Source of the DNA: Cyathus striatus
Taxonomy: Eukaryota > Basidiomycota > Agaricomycetes > Agaricales > Nidulariaceae
Length of the DNA: 64,000 bases
Assembly (NCBI GenBank): GCA_025738555.1
Contig: JAOVFP010000015.1
Span: 620,001-684,000, forward strand
Direction of reading: 5' to 3'
This document shows, piece after piece, positions 1 to 11,010 of this stretch; positions within the stretch are counted from its first letter, which is position 1, and every line of letters starts with the position of its first letter. A model generated the notes under the pieces. That model was not told where the DNA came from, did not search any database, and saw nothing but the letters and a program-made list of their open reading frames with translations. Position numbers and translations under genes: made by a program.

Positions 1-287
1 AAAGAGCAGAGACGCTAGTCCTAGTCCTAGATAGGCAAACGTCCCGCTCAATCTACATGCGAAACAGGGGGATCAGTGTCAACCCTAAGGTTCATCAAAG
101 CGTAGTATTAGTAACGTATTGTGATTGGATTACAGTACGACAGTATTATGAAGAAGGTAACGAAGCGAGGGAGTCATATCCGTGAAACCGTAACGCGAAG
201 CGCCCTCGACAATCGAAAAGGAACGCAGTTGAGGCTTGGTTGATGCGGTTACACAACGGTAACAACCTGCCACCACGTAGGTCGAAC

Positions 288-1810
288 ATGCTCTCCAAAT
301 CCCAACCATTTCCAAAACAATACACACTTCTATCGAACAACGTCTCGACGCAACAGTCCACCGTCTTCATAGGACTCGTGGTATCCGGAATCCTAGACAT
401 ACCAAAGCTCGAATATGCACATCGGGAGCTCGTACGTCTATGGCCTGCGCTTGGAGGGGAACTAGTTACATCCAAAACACCATACGAATTTACCTCAGGA
501 GACATAGTGAACTTCAACTCGCGGCATCTTCCTCTTACGCTGGCTGAACTACCTCTGGTTACAACGGCCCAGACGTCCTCGAACTCGAAGCCCACGGTGC
601 ATCGTATGGCAGAAGAGAGCGACAAGTTGTTCCATTTCGATACGATGCAGAAGTTTCCTCCGCCTGATACGATTTTCGCATTGCGCGTGACTGTGCTTCT
701 GGATGCGACACTTATCGGATTCAGAATCACACATCATCTGTGTGACGGCGAAGCATGCTTTGATGTCGTCAAAGCATACTGCGATCTGATTAATGGAAGA
801 CGTATCCCAAAACTTGTTCCTCCTCCAGATATCGAGTCCTATCTATCGGAACAAGTCCACGGGGAGGATTGTTTACCTCCAACTGTGGGCCCCGATAATT
901 CAGCATGGATAGAAAAGAACCTATCAGTTGGAGTGGTGGCGATTTTAATGTACACTTATGTGTTGGTGGTTAGGTTGATTATGGTCCGTCTTGGACTTCG
1001 GGAGAGCGATGAAGAGAGGATGATTCATCTGCCTGGTAACTTTGTTGCGAAGTTGAGGGAAGAGTGTCAGGGTGAAATTGATGCTGCTTATGAGAGGGAG
1101 AAGCCGGATGTGAAATGGTTGGAAGTGACGAGGAATAATGTCATCACTGCCTGGCTATTGAAGGTACGCTTCTAGCCACTTTCGTTTGCGATTGCGTTTT
1201 GATAAACGGATAAAAGTCCTTATATTCAAAATTCGCACCATCAACGAAAACTGGACTGGACATATCGATGAGCATAAACTACCGTCCATACATCGCCCCT
1301 CCTCTTCCAAACACAATATACCTCCACAATTCGTTCTACAACACGCGAACTCCATTCTCTTCTCTCGCACAATTCCAGTCCCTCTCAACATCCCAAGTCG
1401 CGCTGGAGCTCAAAAAGACATGTGTGCGGAATAAACAACCTTCAGCCGTTAAATCGAATATCAACTTCCTCGAGCGGGTGAACGCTGTGACTTCGCCCCA
1501 TCCACCTGATAGGATCCTGGGAATTAGAGTTGAGCACGAAATGCCAATGTTTAGCCATTGGACGACGTTCGAGTATCATCTTCTTGATTTCTCTGGGGCG
1601 CTGGTTGACTCTGATCAGAATGAGCTGCAGCGCGATGGGAGAGTGGGAAGTGGAAAAGTGGTGTATACGCTTCCGTCGGCAGTTTTCCCGTACGGGTTCA
1701 CGATGCGGCCTTTTGGTTTTTTTGTGAAAGATGGAATGGGTGGGTATTGGTTGCGGATGAGGCTGTCAACGATGGGATGGAAAGGGGTTGAAGAGTGTAT
1801 TAAATCATGA
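288..1810 (+). CDS. BAHD-like acyltransferase, paralog 1
   Basis: Probable CoA-dependent O/N-acyltransferase of the transferase (BAHD, trichothecene-acetyltransferase-like) fold, about 489 residues. Exon 1 is 288-1163 and exon 2 is 1217-1810, joined by a 53 nt GT-AG intron in phase 0; the frame downstream of the acceptor gives the same block seen in exon 2 of the three paralogs. The catalytic motif HHLCD is at residues 149-153 (HxxxD) and the C-terminal LDFSGAL block stands where plant enzymes have DFGWG. I chose the ATG at 288 rather than 240 because from there the protein aligns with the starts of the paralogs (short leader, then FPK/FPQ-x-YTLxSN). The acyl acceptor cannot be told from sequence. 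A decayed CK1-like kinase copy follows on the opposite strand. Confidence 0.85.
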
Positions 1811-2130
1811 CCATGTTGGGATAGAAGAGGATTGGCTGCTTAGCTGAGGTGTATTGTCGGTATAATGCTTGATATCGTTAATATCGTCTAACATTTATGT
1901 TATAGTCATGCTCCTTTGAAATCATCAGCAGGGTAGTCTTGGGCTCAGCATGGTGGCAGTTTCGAATTCGCCAAAAGCTCGCGCTATGATGAACCTTAAG
2001 CAGTAGTAGGGCACATTCTGCTCTTGCCGCTCACTATTATGCAGACTTATTGGATCGCTATATCTTGGTAACCGCCCGCACCTATGGCAAAGCATTTATT
2101 TGCGTACATAACATATCGGGTGATACATTA
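1811..2130. other. intergenic region between acyltransferase 1 and kinase copy A
   Basis: About 320 bases holding the convergent 3' ends of acyltransferase 1 (plus) and the kinase A relic (minus). I see no coding sequence or RNA gene in it. Confidence 0.5.
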
Positions 2131-2386
2131 CTAGTAAACACGAGTTATCTCGACAATTTTAGGTATTGCGCCATCCGCCAGTAGCTTATCTTCTGCAGGA
2201 AGCGTTAAGACGCGATACCTGTTCCCGAATTGCTTTACATCCCATAACTGTATGTCCCGGGAGTAGTAACTGTCATCTGAATCCAACTCACCCTGAGAAT
2301 GTGGTACGTCAGAGGAGAAGGCAGGAGGATCCAAATCATCAAAGTTATCCGCTTGAAGTGCGGGTAAGGATGAACCTGTAGATATT
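2131..2386 (-). pseudogene. 3' fragment of CK1-like kinase copy A
   Basis: The minus-strand reading frame matches the C-terminal tail of the intact kinase at 17928-19217: a block ending in IELWDV in the intact gene reads IQLWDV here, followed by the shared LPAEDKLLAD and IPxIVEITR. It ends at its own TAG at 2131. Homology to the intact gene stops at 2386, where a sequence resembling the end of element X begins. About 360 bases present in the intact gene (the rest of exon 4 and the intron before it) are missing between this fragment and the 5' part at 8980-9646. It is a broken gene remnant. Confidence 0.85.
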
Positions 2387-2538
2387 TATGGAAAGCCTAA
2401 CAACCACGCTCAAATGCATCAAATTATTTTACATTCCGACATTCGGCATCACGGCTTTTCGGTTAGATATCACATTTTTATGTTTCAGGATTTCAGTTTC
2501 GCTTAGTGCACTTCAGAATATCACAAGTGAGAACAGCA
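2387..2538. repeat. relic terminal repeat related to element X
   Basis: Begins with TATGGAAAG and continues with a diverged version of the terminal inverted repeat found at 10824-11008 and at 17555-17613 (shared ACCACGCTCAAA and CGGTTAGATAT blocks). Only one end is present; the other was apparently lost together with the middle of kinase A. It lies directly between the kinase fragment and element Y. Confidence 0.65.
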
Positions 2539-2680
2539 ATTTAATAATTAAAGTGCCATGCTAAGGATACGAGCTACAAATTTATCATGTAGTTGTCTAA
2601 TCAGCAAAATTTGGTTCTGAAATTGACATGATTTTTGAAGTGTTATGTGGTACATACACAGTAGTGCGGTTCACTAGCTC

Positions 2681-5600
2681 TAGTGTTGCCGCGGGCTCAG
2701 CTCAAAGCCGCTAGCCGCATGAGCTGAACCGAAAATTGGCCGAGCTGAGCCTCCAAAATGGAGTACGGCTTATTTTTGAGTGGCTCAGGAAATAGCCGGC
2801 TAGCTGAGGCTCGAGCCGACCAAGCCAGAGTACGTAAGGATTTCCTTACGCCTAACTAGTCAGGAATCGACAACCATCAGTACACTTCGTTCACGATCCT
2901 CCAATTCTATAGCTCATACACATTTCCACCATACGGAAAGGCAAATCTCAACCCCATGTTCAATTAATATGTCTATAAAGCTCCTGTTACATCATGTATG
3001 TCATCATTGCTCAAGTTCAAGTACTTGAAACTGACGAATAGCACCACAGTTTTGCCCAAGTTTTGCCTCATTTCTGCCTTGTGGCTACCTAGTACACAGG
3101 AAAATGGCTACTGACTACAATACTCGTGTCTCGGTGATTTTATTATTGCACCTACAGATACCCAGCGCACAGGAAAATGGCTATTAGCAATGGTAATCGT
3201 GTCTTGTTGAATTCAATGCTGCGGAGCGATTGTGATGCGCAAGTTGCAACGTTGAGGACTGGTACAGAGTATTGACTCAGATTTTTAATTTGTACTTTAC
3301 TGTAATTTTTTGATACCGAAAATTTCAAGTATTTAAGTGGCAGCGCATAGCATGAAATTCAGAACGAATCACGCATACATTTTGCAAATAACTGCTGACA
3401 CCCTATTGCTCTACTCTACCACTTGCTATTCATGCCTCCTCGTAAAGCTGCTGCCATGAAGACCGCTGGAAATGACAACGAAATCAATCCAGGTATGTAT
3501 GTCCACTGTATTACATGTTTTATACTATTCTATGCTCCTTAATTTCGACTTATCACTTTCTCTGTTGCAGAACCAGCGAAACCGAAACGCAAAACTACTC
3601 AAAATAAGCAGTCTCAAAAAGCGAAAGCCGATGCTGTACCAGTGCCATCACCCATTCCGATTTCTCCTCCTGTTGATACCAATATCAGCAATTCGGATCC
3701 ATTCCTCGAAAAACCATCCACCAGCCCGGAGCCCTTGGTTACGCCTCAGTTCAGTCTCAAACCAGTGGATCCAAACGATAGTGACTCAGATGGTTCTGCT
3801 GATGCATCTTTGCTCGAGCGTTTAAACACTGTCGCAACTCCGTCGACACTGTCCCCTCGTGCTGGTCCACACAGTAAGGCTCGTTCTGGCCAAGCATTTA
3901 CAAAGCGAGAACGTCCAGGGAAGAGCCGTGGTGCTGATGATGTGAAGACATTCTTCCAAGAAGTAAATATAAAAGGTGAAGTACTTCGAGAGTGCCACTT
4001 TTGCAGGCAAGTTTTATTTTATTTTCTCGTAACTATACCATCTAATATATCTGTTTATCTGATGCAATTTTAGTTTACTTCAGAAATCACAACCAACACA
4101 TAGGATTTCGCACTACAAATTATCTACAACTACTGGTATTCTTAGGCGACATCTGGCAAACATACACTTAGACCACTGGATTGCCGCCTGTGATCAACTG
4201 AAAATTACGGTTGGAAGGACTGCCGAAATCAACTCGCTTATTGATGCGCACCGAGCGAAGCACAATGAAAATCCCACTGCCAAAGCCAGCCCGAAACGAC
4301 AACCTTTCTCAAAGGAAGCATTTGTAGAAGCATTAGTTGATTGGGTTGTTTCAGATGACCAGGTATGTATTTGAATTATAGTACTTACAATACTCGTTTT
4401 AACTCACACTGATGCTTATATTATAGTCAATTAATGTGATCGAAAACGAGAAACTACGGTCTCTGTTCCTAATGTTGCGAGAAGACCTTACAGATGAAGA
4501 TATCCCTCATCGCACACAGCTCCGCAACAAAATTATGGAAACATGGGATAATCATCTCGATCATTTGAGAGATGAATTAACAGTAAGTACACTGTTTTAA
4601 ATATTTTTTCGCATTAAGCTCAATGTATTATTGAAGAATACAATCGGATCTATCTCACTGACAATGGACTTATGGTCAGATGAAAACCTTTCTCCGTTCA
4701 TGGCTGTAACTGCCCATTGCATCGAAGTCAAGACAGAGCAGACCTCTGAAGGAATGCATTATAAATTAAATCTTCGATCTGATTTAGTAGGATTTCATCG
4801 TGTACCTGGTCGTCATACTGGAGTTCATCTATCTGGCGCATTTCTATATATTCTTGATCGACTTGAAATCGCATCTAAGGTATGATAATATATTAGATTA
4901 CTGGAAGATCTTTTAATATGTTCATAGATCGGCTGGGTAACATTAGACAATGCCTCAAATAACGATACATTTGTTGAAGCACTGCAGAAAGACTTGCGTG
5001 TGCGCAATATTCCTTTCAATGCCTCTGAGCGGCGTGTACGGTGCGTATTCAAATATTTCGATATGCAAGTTCTGACATTCTATTTATAACTAGTTGCTTC
5101 CCACACATCGTAAATCTCGCATGTCAAGCTGTATTATCAGCAGCTACGGATTTAGGTTATGCAGAAGATAATGCTGTGGAATATAGAGCAAAGCCAGGAA
5201 GCAAACGTGACCCTATAGCTTTGCTTCGCGCAGCTATTCGAAAGGTATTTGATATATCATTTTATATTTCACTTAAATTTCATAGTTCCATCTAGATTCG
5301 ATCATCATCTAATCGACGAGATGCCTTTCGGAAGACCCTGATCAACATACCAAATTATCCGGTTTTAGAGTTACTACGTGATGTTAGTACACGATGGTCT
5401 TCGACTTATTTAATGATAGAAAGGGCATTAACTGTTCGAAAGGTGTGCAGGTGTTATTGACTAAAATTCTTCACATAATTAATGTTCTAAATGAATAGGG
5501 AATTGACCAGTATTTATCTCGTGAATTGGAGGACTATGTCCTCACAAATAACGATTGGGAAGTACTCAGGTCATATGCTGCAATACTTGGGGTAAATAAT

Positions 5601-6907
5601 AGGCATGAATTTATGATATGAATAAGTACTGATAATACATTACTATTACAGGTGCCACACTCATTTCAACAGAAGCTTTCTGCTGAAAAGACACCAACAC
5701 TATGTCATGCACTGCCATCTTTCAATGCGATGATTAAAATATGGACAAAGCTCAAGGATCGCATGCCTATATATGAAAGTGTTATCAATGCGGGTATAAA
5801 AAAACTACAGGACTATAATCAGCGCACTAATGTTGTACCTGCTTACCTATTTTCTTTAAGTATGTATTAATTCTAATAATCTTTTCATTTTTCATACCTA
5901 TTTATCAACTCATGATTATAGTTCTCAATCCTGCCAGCAAACTCAAGTGGATTGAAATAAATATGCCGAACAAAGTAGATTCGGTGAAACAGCTTTTTAT
6001 TGACACAGTTCGTCATTTTACATATTATATTTCTTTCTTCCTAATTAATTGTTCCTTAGCTTCGAAAATATCGCACTTCTGCAAATATAAAGACACCAGC
6101 ACGCAGAAAACAAGATACTTATTATGATCCATATGATTCTGACTTCAGTTTTGACAACATGGATTCCAATGAATCTGACTTAGATGATCTTGCTCGTGCT
6201 GACATGATTCTGGAGCTTGATGATGATCATTACAGTAGACATTCTAAACCACAGAGTCTTCAAGCTGAGGTTGAATCATACTTCCTTGATACTCAATCTA
6301 GCTCCACTATTCTCGCTTTCTGGCAGGTAACTAGTGCTCTTGAGTATTTGTATAAATTGTGTCACTAATTTTATTTATAGGAAAATCATCTCAGATACCC
6401 AACAATTTTCCGACTTGCCCTTGACATTCTACCCATTCAAGGGTCCGCTGTTCCTTGTGAGAGAGTGTTCTCATCTGCAAAGGAAACTATGACAGAACGA
6501 CGAAACCGTATCAGCCCAAAACTGATGGAAGCATTACAAATGATCAAATTTTCTCGTAAACATGGTAATTCACAGTTGAACTTTACGGAAGGGACTTCAA
6601 GACAGGACGAGACCAAGATCATTGAGAATATTATGAATGAAGAAAAAAGGTACCTGAGGACATTAGTGCATTCTTAAGTAGTTTACTGCATGATGATCAC
6701 GACGACGATGCATAGGACTACGATTTGTTGACAATTTACTATACATTTATAGAAGTTGATCATGAACCTGAAAGTAGCCGTTGGCTAGCCTTGAGCTGAG
6801 CTAAACCGAACCGATAAATCAGCTATTTTTGGCTCTTGAGCCCCAAAACAGCCGAGCTGAGGAGTAGCCGAGCCTAGCTGAACCTTAGCCGAGCCGCGGC
6901 AACACTA
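2681..6907 (+). mobile_element. hAT DNA transposon, apparently intact
   Basis: A 4,227 bp element with inverted ends starting TAGTGTTGCCGCGG and an exact 8 bp target duplication ACTAGCTC at 2673-2680 and 6908-6915. Eight-base duplications and a BED-finger/hAT transposase define the hAT superfamily. Both subterminal zones (about 2690-2830 and 6780-6900) are dense in short AGCCGAGCTGAGC-like motifs, as expected for transposase binding sites. It is inserted in the left arm of element Y at a tandem-unit boundary. Confidence 0.95.
3432..6677 (+). CDS. hAT-family transposase (BED zinc finger, RNase H-like, C-terminal dimerization)
   Basis: Multi-exon gene starting at ATG 3432 (MPPRKAAAMK) and ending at TAA 6675. 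Short introns lie near 3493-3570, 4015-4070, 4363-4428, 4584-4635, 4880-4927, 5042-5095, 5245-5295, 5443-5498, 5593-5651, 5861-5920, 6010-6060 and 6327-6380. Domains in order: basic Ser/Pro-rich leader; BED zinc finger (ECHFC, then RRHLANIH); RNase H-like hAT core with TMDLWSDE and TLDNASNND; and the hAT dimerization region near the C-terminus (LPIQGSAVPCERVFSSA). I found no internal stop or frameshift in the exons I could join, so it may be functional. It catalyses cut-and-paste transposition in the nucleus. Confidence 0.9.
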
Positions 6908-6915
6908 ACTAGCTC

Positions 6916-7560
6916 TGAGCGTGCCAAATGGACATGATAAACATATGTAAACACCATCAGTAGTTTGAAGCGGACATGATGTTTACAGGTCAATAACTTT
7001 GTTTGGATTTATTCCTAAGCTACATCATACAGCTAAACATATTAATAACATGTATATCTCTACCCTGGATGTACATTTGAGACCAGTGAGTATGTGGTAA
7101 GTACACAGCAGTGTGATTTACTAGTTCTGAGTGTGCCAAAGGGGCATGGTAAACATATGTAAACACCATTGGTAGCTTGAAGCGGACATGATTTTTACAG
7201 GTCAATAACTTTGTTTGGATTTATTCCTAAGCTACATCATACAGCTAAAAATATTAATGACATGTATATATCTACTCTGAATGTACATTTGAGACCAGTG
7301 AGTATGTGGTAAGTACATGGCAGTGTGATTTACTAGCTCTGAGTATGACAAAGGGTATGGTAAACATATGTAAACACCATTGGTAGCTTGAAGCGGACAT
7401 GATTTTTACAGGTCAATAACTTTGTTTGGATTTATTCCTAAGCTACATCATATAGCTAAACATATTAAGGACATGTATATCTATTCTCTGCACATATATC
7501 TGCGACAAGTGAGTATGTGGTAAGTACACAGAAGTGTGTTTTACTAGTTCTGAGTGCACT
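6916..7560. repeat. tandem repeat of about 212 bp, about three copies (left arm of element Y)
   Basis: Consecutive units start near 6908, 7120 and 7333, with a partial one near 7546. Each begins CTAGYTCTGAG and contains AACATATGTAAACACCAT, a stretch around TTTGTTTGGATTTATTCC, and GACCAGTGAGTATGTGG. The same units occur inverted at 8510-8840. They form the inner part of the inverted arms of Y. Confidence 0.85.
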
Positions 7561-7794
7561 GTAGGGAGGTGATGAACATATGGAGACACCATCAGCAACT
7601 GAACAGAATAAAAAATTGTTGGTGATTAACTCTATTTGATTCAAATAACAAGCTTGAATACATAGCATGACTATAGTTGCATCTCAGAAGGAAATCACCA
7701 CAAATTGGAAAAAGAAAGAAAGTGACACTTGTGTCATAGTACATCAGGTACATTCCATGTTACAGTGTACTACAAGTCTTCTGTACACTTATGA

Positions 7795-8366
7795 GCTATT
7801 TCACCAGTCATTATTGTCATCACTCTCATCTTCATCAGAAGTAAAAACCACTTCAAACTCTGGAACACCATCTTCACCCTCAAGAGATCAGCAGTTCAAC
7901 TTCTTGAAGAAGAAGAGCCCCTCTACTATATTGCAGAGTTTCTTTCCTTTACTCAGCATGTACAATATGAGAAAACTGGAGCTTTGGTGTATGTCTCCGA
8001 TTTTCAAGGTGCCATTTTCCTCTGTTATACACAGTTTAAAATTCACGCTAACATATATTTACCTTTCAGGAAATTCCAGTGTACTATGTGACCCTCAGAT
8101 TATGACATTGCCGTAAGTTGTTTAAATATTTCAGCCATACATCTAGTCTGACAGTTTGTATTGATTTCAGATCACTGGATGACGAAGTAGCACTTTTTGG
8201 AGATGGAAATATTGGTGATGCCTTTGATCAATTTCCATTTGAACATGTTTGCAACAAATACTGTAAATGGTTTGCACTTCATGATCTACATACCACACTT
8301 ATTCCTGTTCTTTCATTTGATAATGGGGAACATGAGGATGAGGGTGATGATGAGGAAGAAGCATAG
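7795..8366 (+). pseudogene. alpha-kinase C-terminal gene fragment captured inside element Y
   Basis: Three spliced pieces (about 7795-8008, 8070-8113, 8171-8366), joined by GT-AG introns, read through as the C-terminal half of a fungal alpha-kinase (atypical kinase, pfam02816 type). Visible hallmarks: AEFLSFTQHVQYEKTG, VSDFQG, CDPQIM, FGDGNIGDAFDQFP and the zinc-type EHVCNKYCKWF. It ends with an acidic tail (EDEGDDEEEA) and TAG. The N-terminal nucleotide-binding half is absent and no start codon fits, so this is a captured fragment, not a working kinase. Intact exon borders show that genomic DNA, not cDNA, was acquired. A short divergent acidic frame on the minus strand near 7800-7900 is probably a shadow. 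Confidence 0.75.
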
Positions 8367-8509
8367 TGTATTCTTTTGGAGATTATTTCTTATAAGCTAC
8401 ATACATACTATGATTTTGATTTTGGTACAGTGACCCTCGCTACTTACCATATAATGCTAACTGTACCTTCAAAGTTTATTGGTGTTGATATTCATGGTAC
8501 TTATTTAGC

Positions 8510-8979
8510 TATATGATGTAGCTTAGGAATAAATCCAAACAAAGTTATTGACCTGTAAAAATCATGTCCGCTTCAAGCTACCAATGGTGTTTACATATGT
8601 TTACCATGCCCCTTTGGCACACTCAGAACTAGTAAATCACACTGCTGTGTACTTACCACATACTCACTGGTCTCAAATGTACATCCAGGGTAGAGATATA
8701 CATGTTATTAATATGTTTAGCTGTATGATGTAGCTTAGGAATAAATCCAAACAAAGTTATTGACCTGTAAACATCATGTCCGCTTCAAACTACTGATGGT
8801 GTTTACATATGTTTATCATGTCCATTTGGCACGCTCAGAGCTAGTGAACCGCACTACTGTGTATGTACCACATAACACTTCAAAAATCATGTCAATTTCA
8901 GAACCAAATTTTGCTGATTAGACAACTACATGATAACTTTGTAGCTCGTATCCTTAGCATGGCATTTTAATTATTAAAT
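8510..8979. repeat. right inverted arm of element Y
   Basis: Reverse complement of the left arm (2539-2680 plus 6916 to about 7260), with about two of the 212 bp units. It ends with ATTTAATAATTAAA on the minus strand, next to the exon 3 boundary of kinase A. Confidence 0.85.
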
Positions 8980-9646
8980 CCTAAACCGCGATGTGCATTT
9001 AAACTGGCCCAATGAAGCGATCCTACTATATGCTTTGAATTTTGGTAGCGGACGTCTGTTATGGGTGTTCCAGGCTTGAAAGGTATAGAGATCCCAAAAT
9101 CAACCAGAACAATCTTTGAATGTTTTTCTACTCGGCAGAGAAGGTTGCTCGGCTTGATATCACGATGAACAAACCCACATTTATGAACATGTTCTAATGC
9201 TGCAAGCTATACATAAAGAATTTAATTTCTGCAACTCCGACGATAGGAGTCTTACACACCACCTGCAGAACAACCTGAATAGTTGTATTAACGCACACAG
9301 GTCCTGTAATAAAGTCTCCGGCGCTTGAACCTAACAGTTCCATTGCAATGTACTCAAAATGAGGTAGCCGTCCATAGCCGTATATGATAGGTATTGCAGT
9401 ATTCCCCTGAAGGAGCTGAAGTACGCGACTTTCATGTCGAAGTATAGCACGGTCGATTTTCAGCGATGCACGCGACTTTTTAACTGCAACAATTTTTGAA
9501 GTATCCAAGTCTTTGGCTTTATATACGTACCCCTGTTGCAAAAAAAACTTAGAGTGAGGAGGAACGAGAAGTTGTGGATGTGAACTCACGTATCCACCGC
9601 TGCCGATATAATCTCCGAGGAGGCAGTATTTTAGTAGAGACTCCAT
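8980..9646 (-). pseudogene. 5' part of CK1-like kinase copy A
   Basis: Start at 9646 (MES), exon 1 9590-9646, exon 2 with the remainder of the glycine loop, exon 3 with the HRD-type loop (HRDIKPSN) and DFG. The structure matches the intact copy at 17928 intron for intron. It stops exactly at the end of exon 3, where element Y begins; the 3' end lies 6.6 kb away at 2131-2386. The 5' flank is also homologous to that of the intact copy, so the duplication included the promoter. The gene is broken. Confidence 0.85.
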
Positions 9647-10329
9647 GTTTTAGGTTGGGGTAAACTACAAGGCGGATATGAACATTTTGTAATGTCTCGG
9701 CTCTAAGAATTCGCTCACCGGGAATTTGAAGTTGAAGGACCGAGGTAGAGAGGAAGGAACAAGTATTGAAGGAAACGAGATGAATCAGAATGAGTTGATA
9801 CGTGTATGCACACTGCACTGTGGATTCTAGAATTGATATCGATGCCCATATCGGATGTAGCCTTGTGGTTCAGTCTCGTAGCGATGATTGAGCGTTGAGG
9901 GATTATATACAACAGCAAGCCTATTTTCATGGTTTTCGGATGGCAATGGTCCAGCCACCGTGTCCAATTTCTTGGGGATCGCACGACAACGGTTCGTACG
10001 TGGGCCTTAGGCCTAAGGTCTTATATCGTAAATAATTGCAGGGACAATACAATTTGTATTGACAAGTTGTGTTAGACTGGTCCGTGCGTGAGATATTGTC
10101 ACGGTAACGTGAACGTAACGCCATCGCGTCGCTTCAAAGTTCAATCCAACTTAACTTAGCACTGCCAACTTGTCCCTCATCAGCGGACTCTCGATTCCAC
10201 AGCGATGAGTCCCTGCCTAACGTCGCCGGGAAAGAAAGAAGGTAGTCTGAATTATACACAAATACTGCGACTCACAATTTCCATTATGTAATAATATTAA
10301 AAAATCAGACCTTCGAGACTTATCTACTG
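9647..10329. other. upstream region of kinase A; shared repeat block
   Basis: The first 140 bases are homologous to the promoter/leader of kinase B. The block around 10200-10360 resembles 19330-19470 (shared TCCCTGC...ACGTC, TTTCCATTA.GTAATAATATTAAAAA and AGTGCGCACTGC). Overlapping minus-strand frames here show no recognisable protein. Confidence 0.45.
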
Positions 10330-10782
10330 ATTGACGATAGTATCAGTGCGCACTGCAAGTTGATATCAGGTGCCGGCGTGGAGAGTGGTGTAAATAAGTC
10401 GCCTTCTGAGATGGGAGATTCGACAGGATACCAAAGTTTCTTCTTAATAGTACGACGAAGAGTAGTCCTGCTTCCGGATTTCCCTCCATAAGTGACAGTT
10501 ACCGAACCGGCGTTTACGATTCCAGGAAGGTATACTCGAACTAAAACCTACCAAAAATATTGTGAGTAATCTCGGATATGTCACCTGCTATTCTATCGTT
10601 CTTCTGGGGTGACTTGGGGGATCTTCTCGCAATTGCTTGTTGTAATCTACTTGGCGTGTAACAGATACATTGAAACGATGGACATCTGAGATTTTATCAC
10701 GGGAAAATATTTGATGGGGACAGCTGCTGAATGTATAAATGGACGCGAAAATTATATTGTATCCCGCGCATAATTCCTCCAA
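10330..10782 (-). other. possible small spliced gene remnant, function unknown
   Basis: Two minus-strand open segments, 10588-10782 and about 10330-10545, have coding-like composition (the second reads through VRVYLPGIVNAGSVTVTYGG) but no clean intron joins them in frame, because a TAG ends the first. I do not recognise the family. It could be the decayed 3' part of a host gene. Confidence 0.25.
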
Positions 10783-11010
10783 GCAAAGTCAGCACGACAT
10801 TGAACCGCCATTCATGAAAATAGTATGGAAAGTCTAACGACCACGCTCAAACGCATCAATTAAAATTGAGCTCCGGTGTCCGGCACCGCGGCATCTCGGT
10901 TAGATATTGCAATCTCGGTTTCAGAATTTCACTTAAGTGAGACTAGGCGCTTACTAACCGAAGCATGGTCGTCCGGTAACTACTAGTATGCGCGCTCAAG
11001 AAATTATTTA

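Larger units (their letters stand above)
2539..8979. mobile_element. element Y: long inverted-repeat transposon carrying a captured gene fragment
   Basis: The ends form a long inverted repeat: 2539-2680 pairs with 8838-8979, and, after removing the nested hAT element, the left arm continues at 6916 and pairs with the right arm down to about 8510. Both ends begin ATTTAATAATTAAA. Without the hAT the element is about 2.2 kb. The arms contain tandem units of about 212 bp (about three left, about two right). The interior (7795-8366) carries a spliced alpha-kinase C-terminal fragment and no transposase, so the element is non-autonomous. I found no clear target duplication; the insertion sits inside kinase A and an X-type relic, with an accompanying deletion. 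Confidence 0.75.

Noticed and set aside
146..730. 194-codon minus-strand frame over acyltransferase 1
   Set aside because: Shadow of the conserved exon on the opposite strand; similar shadows lie opposite the other paralogs.
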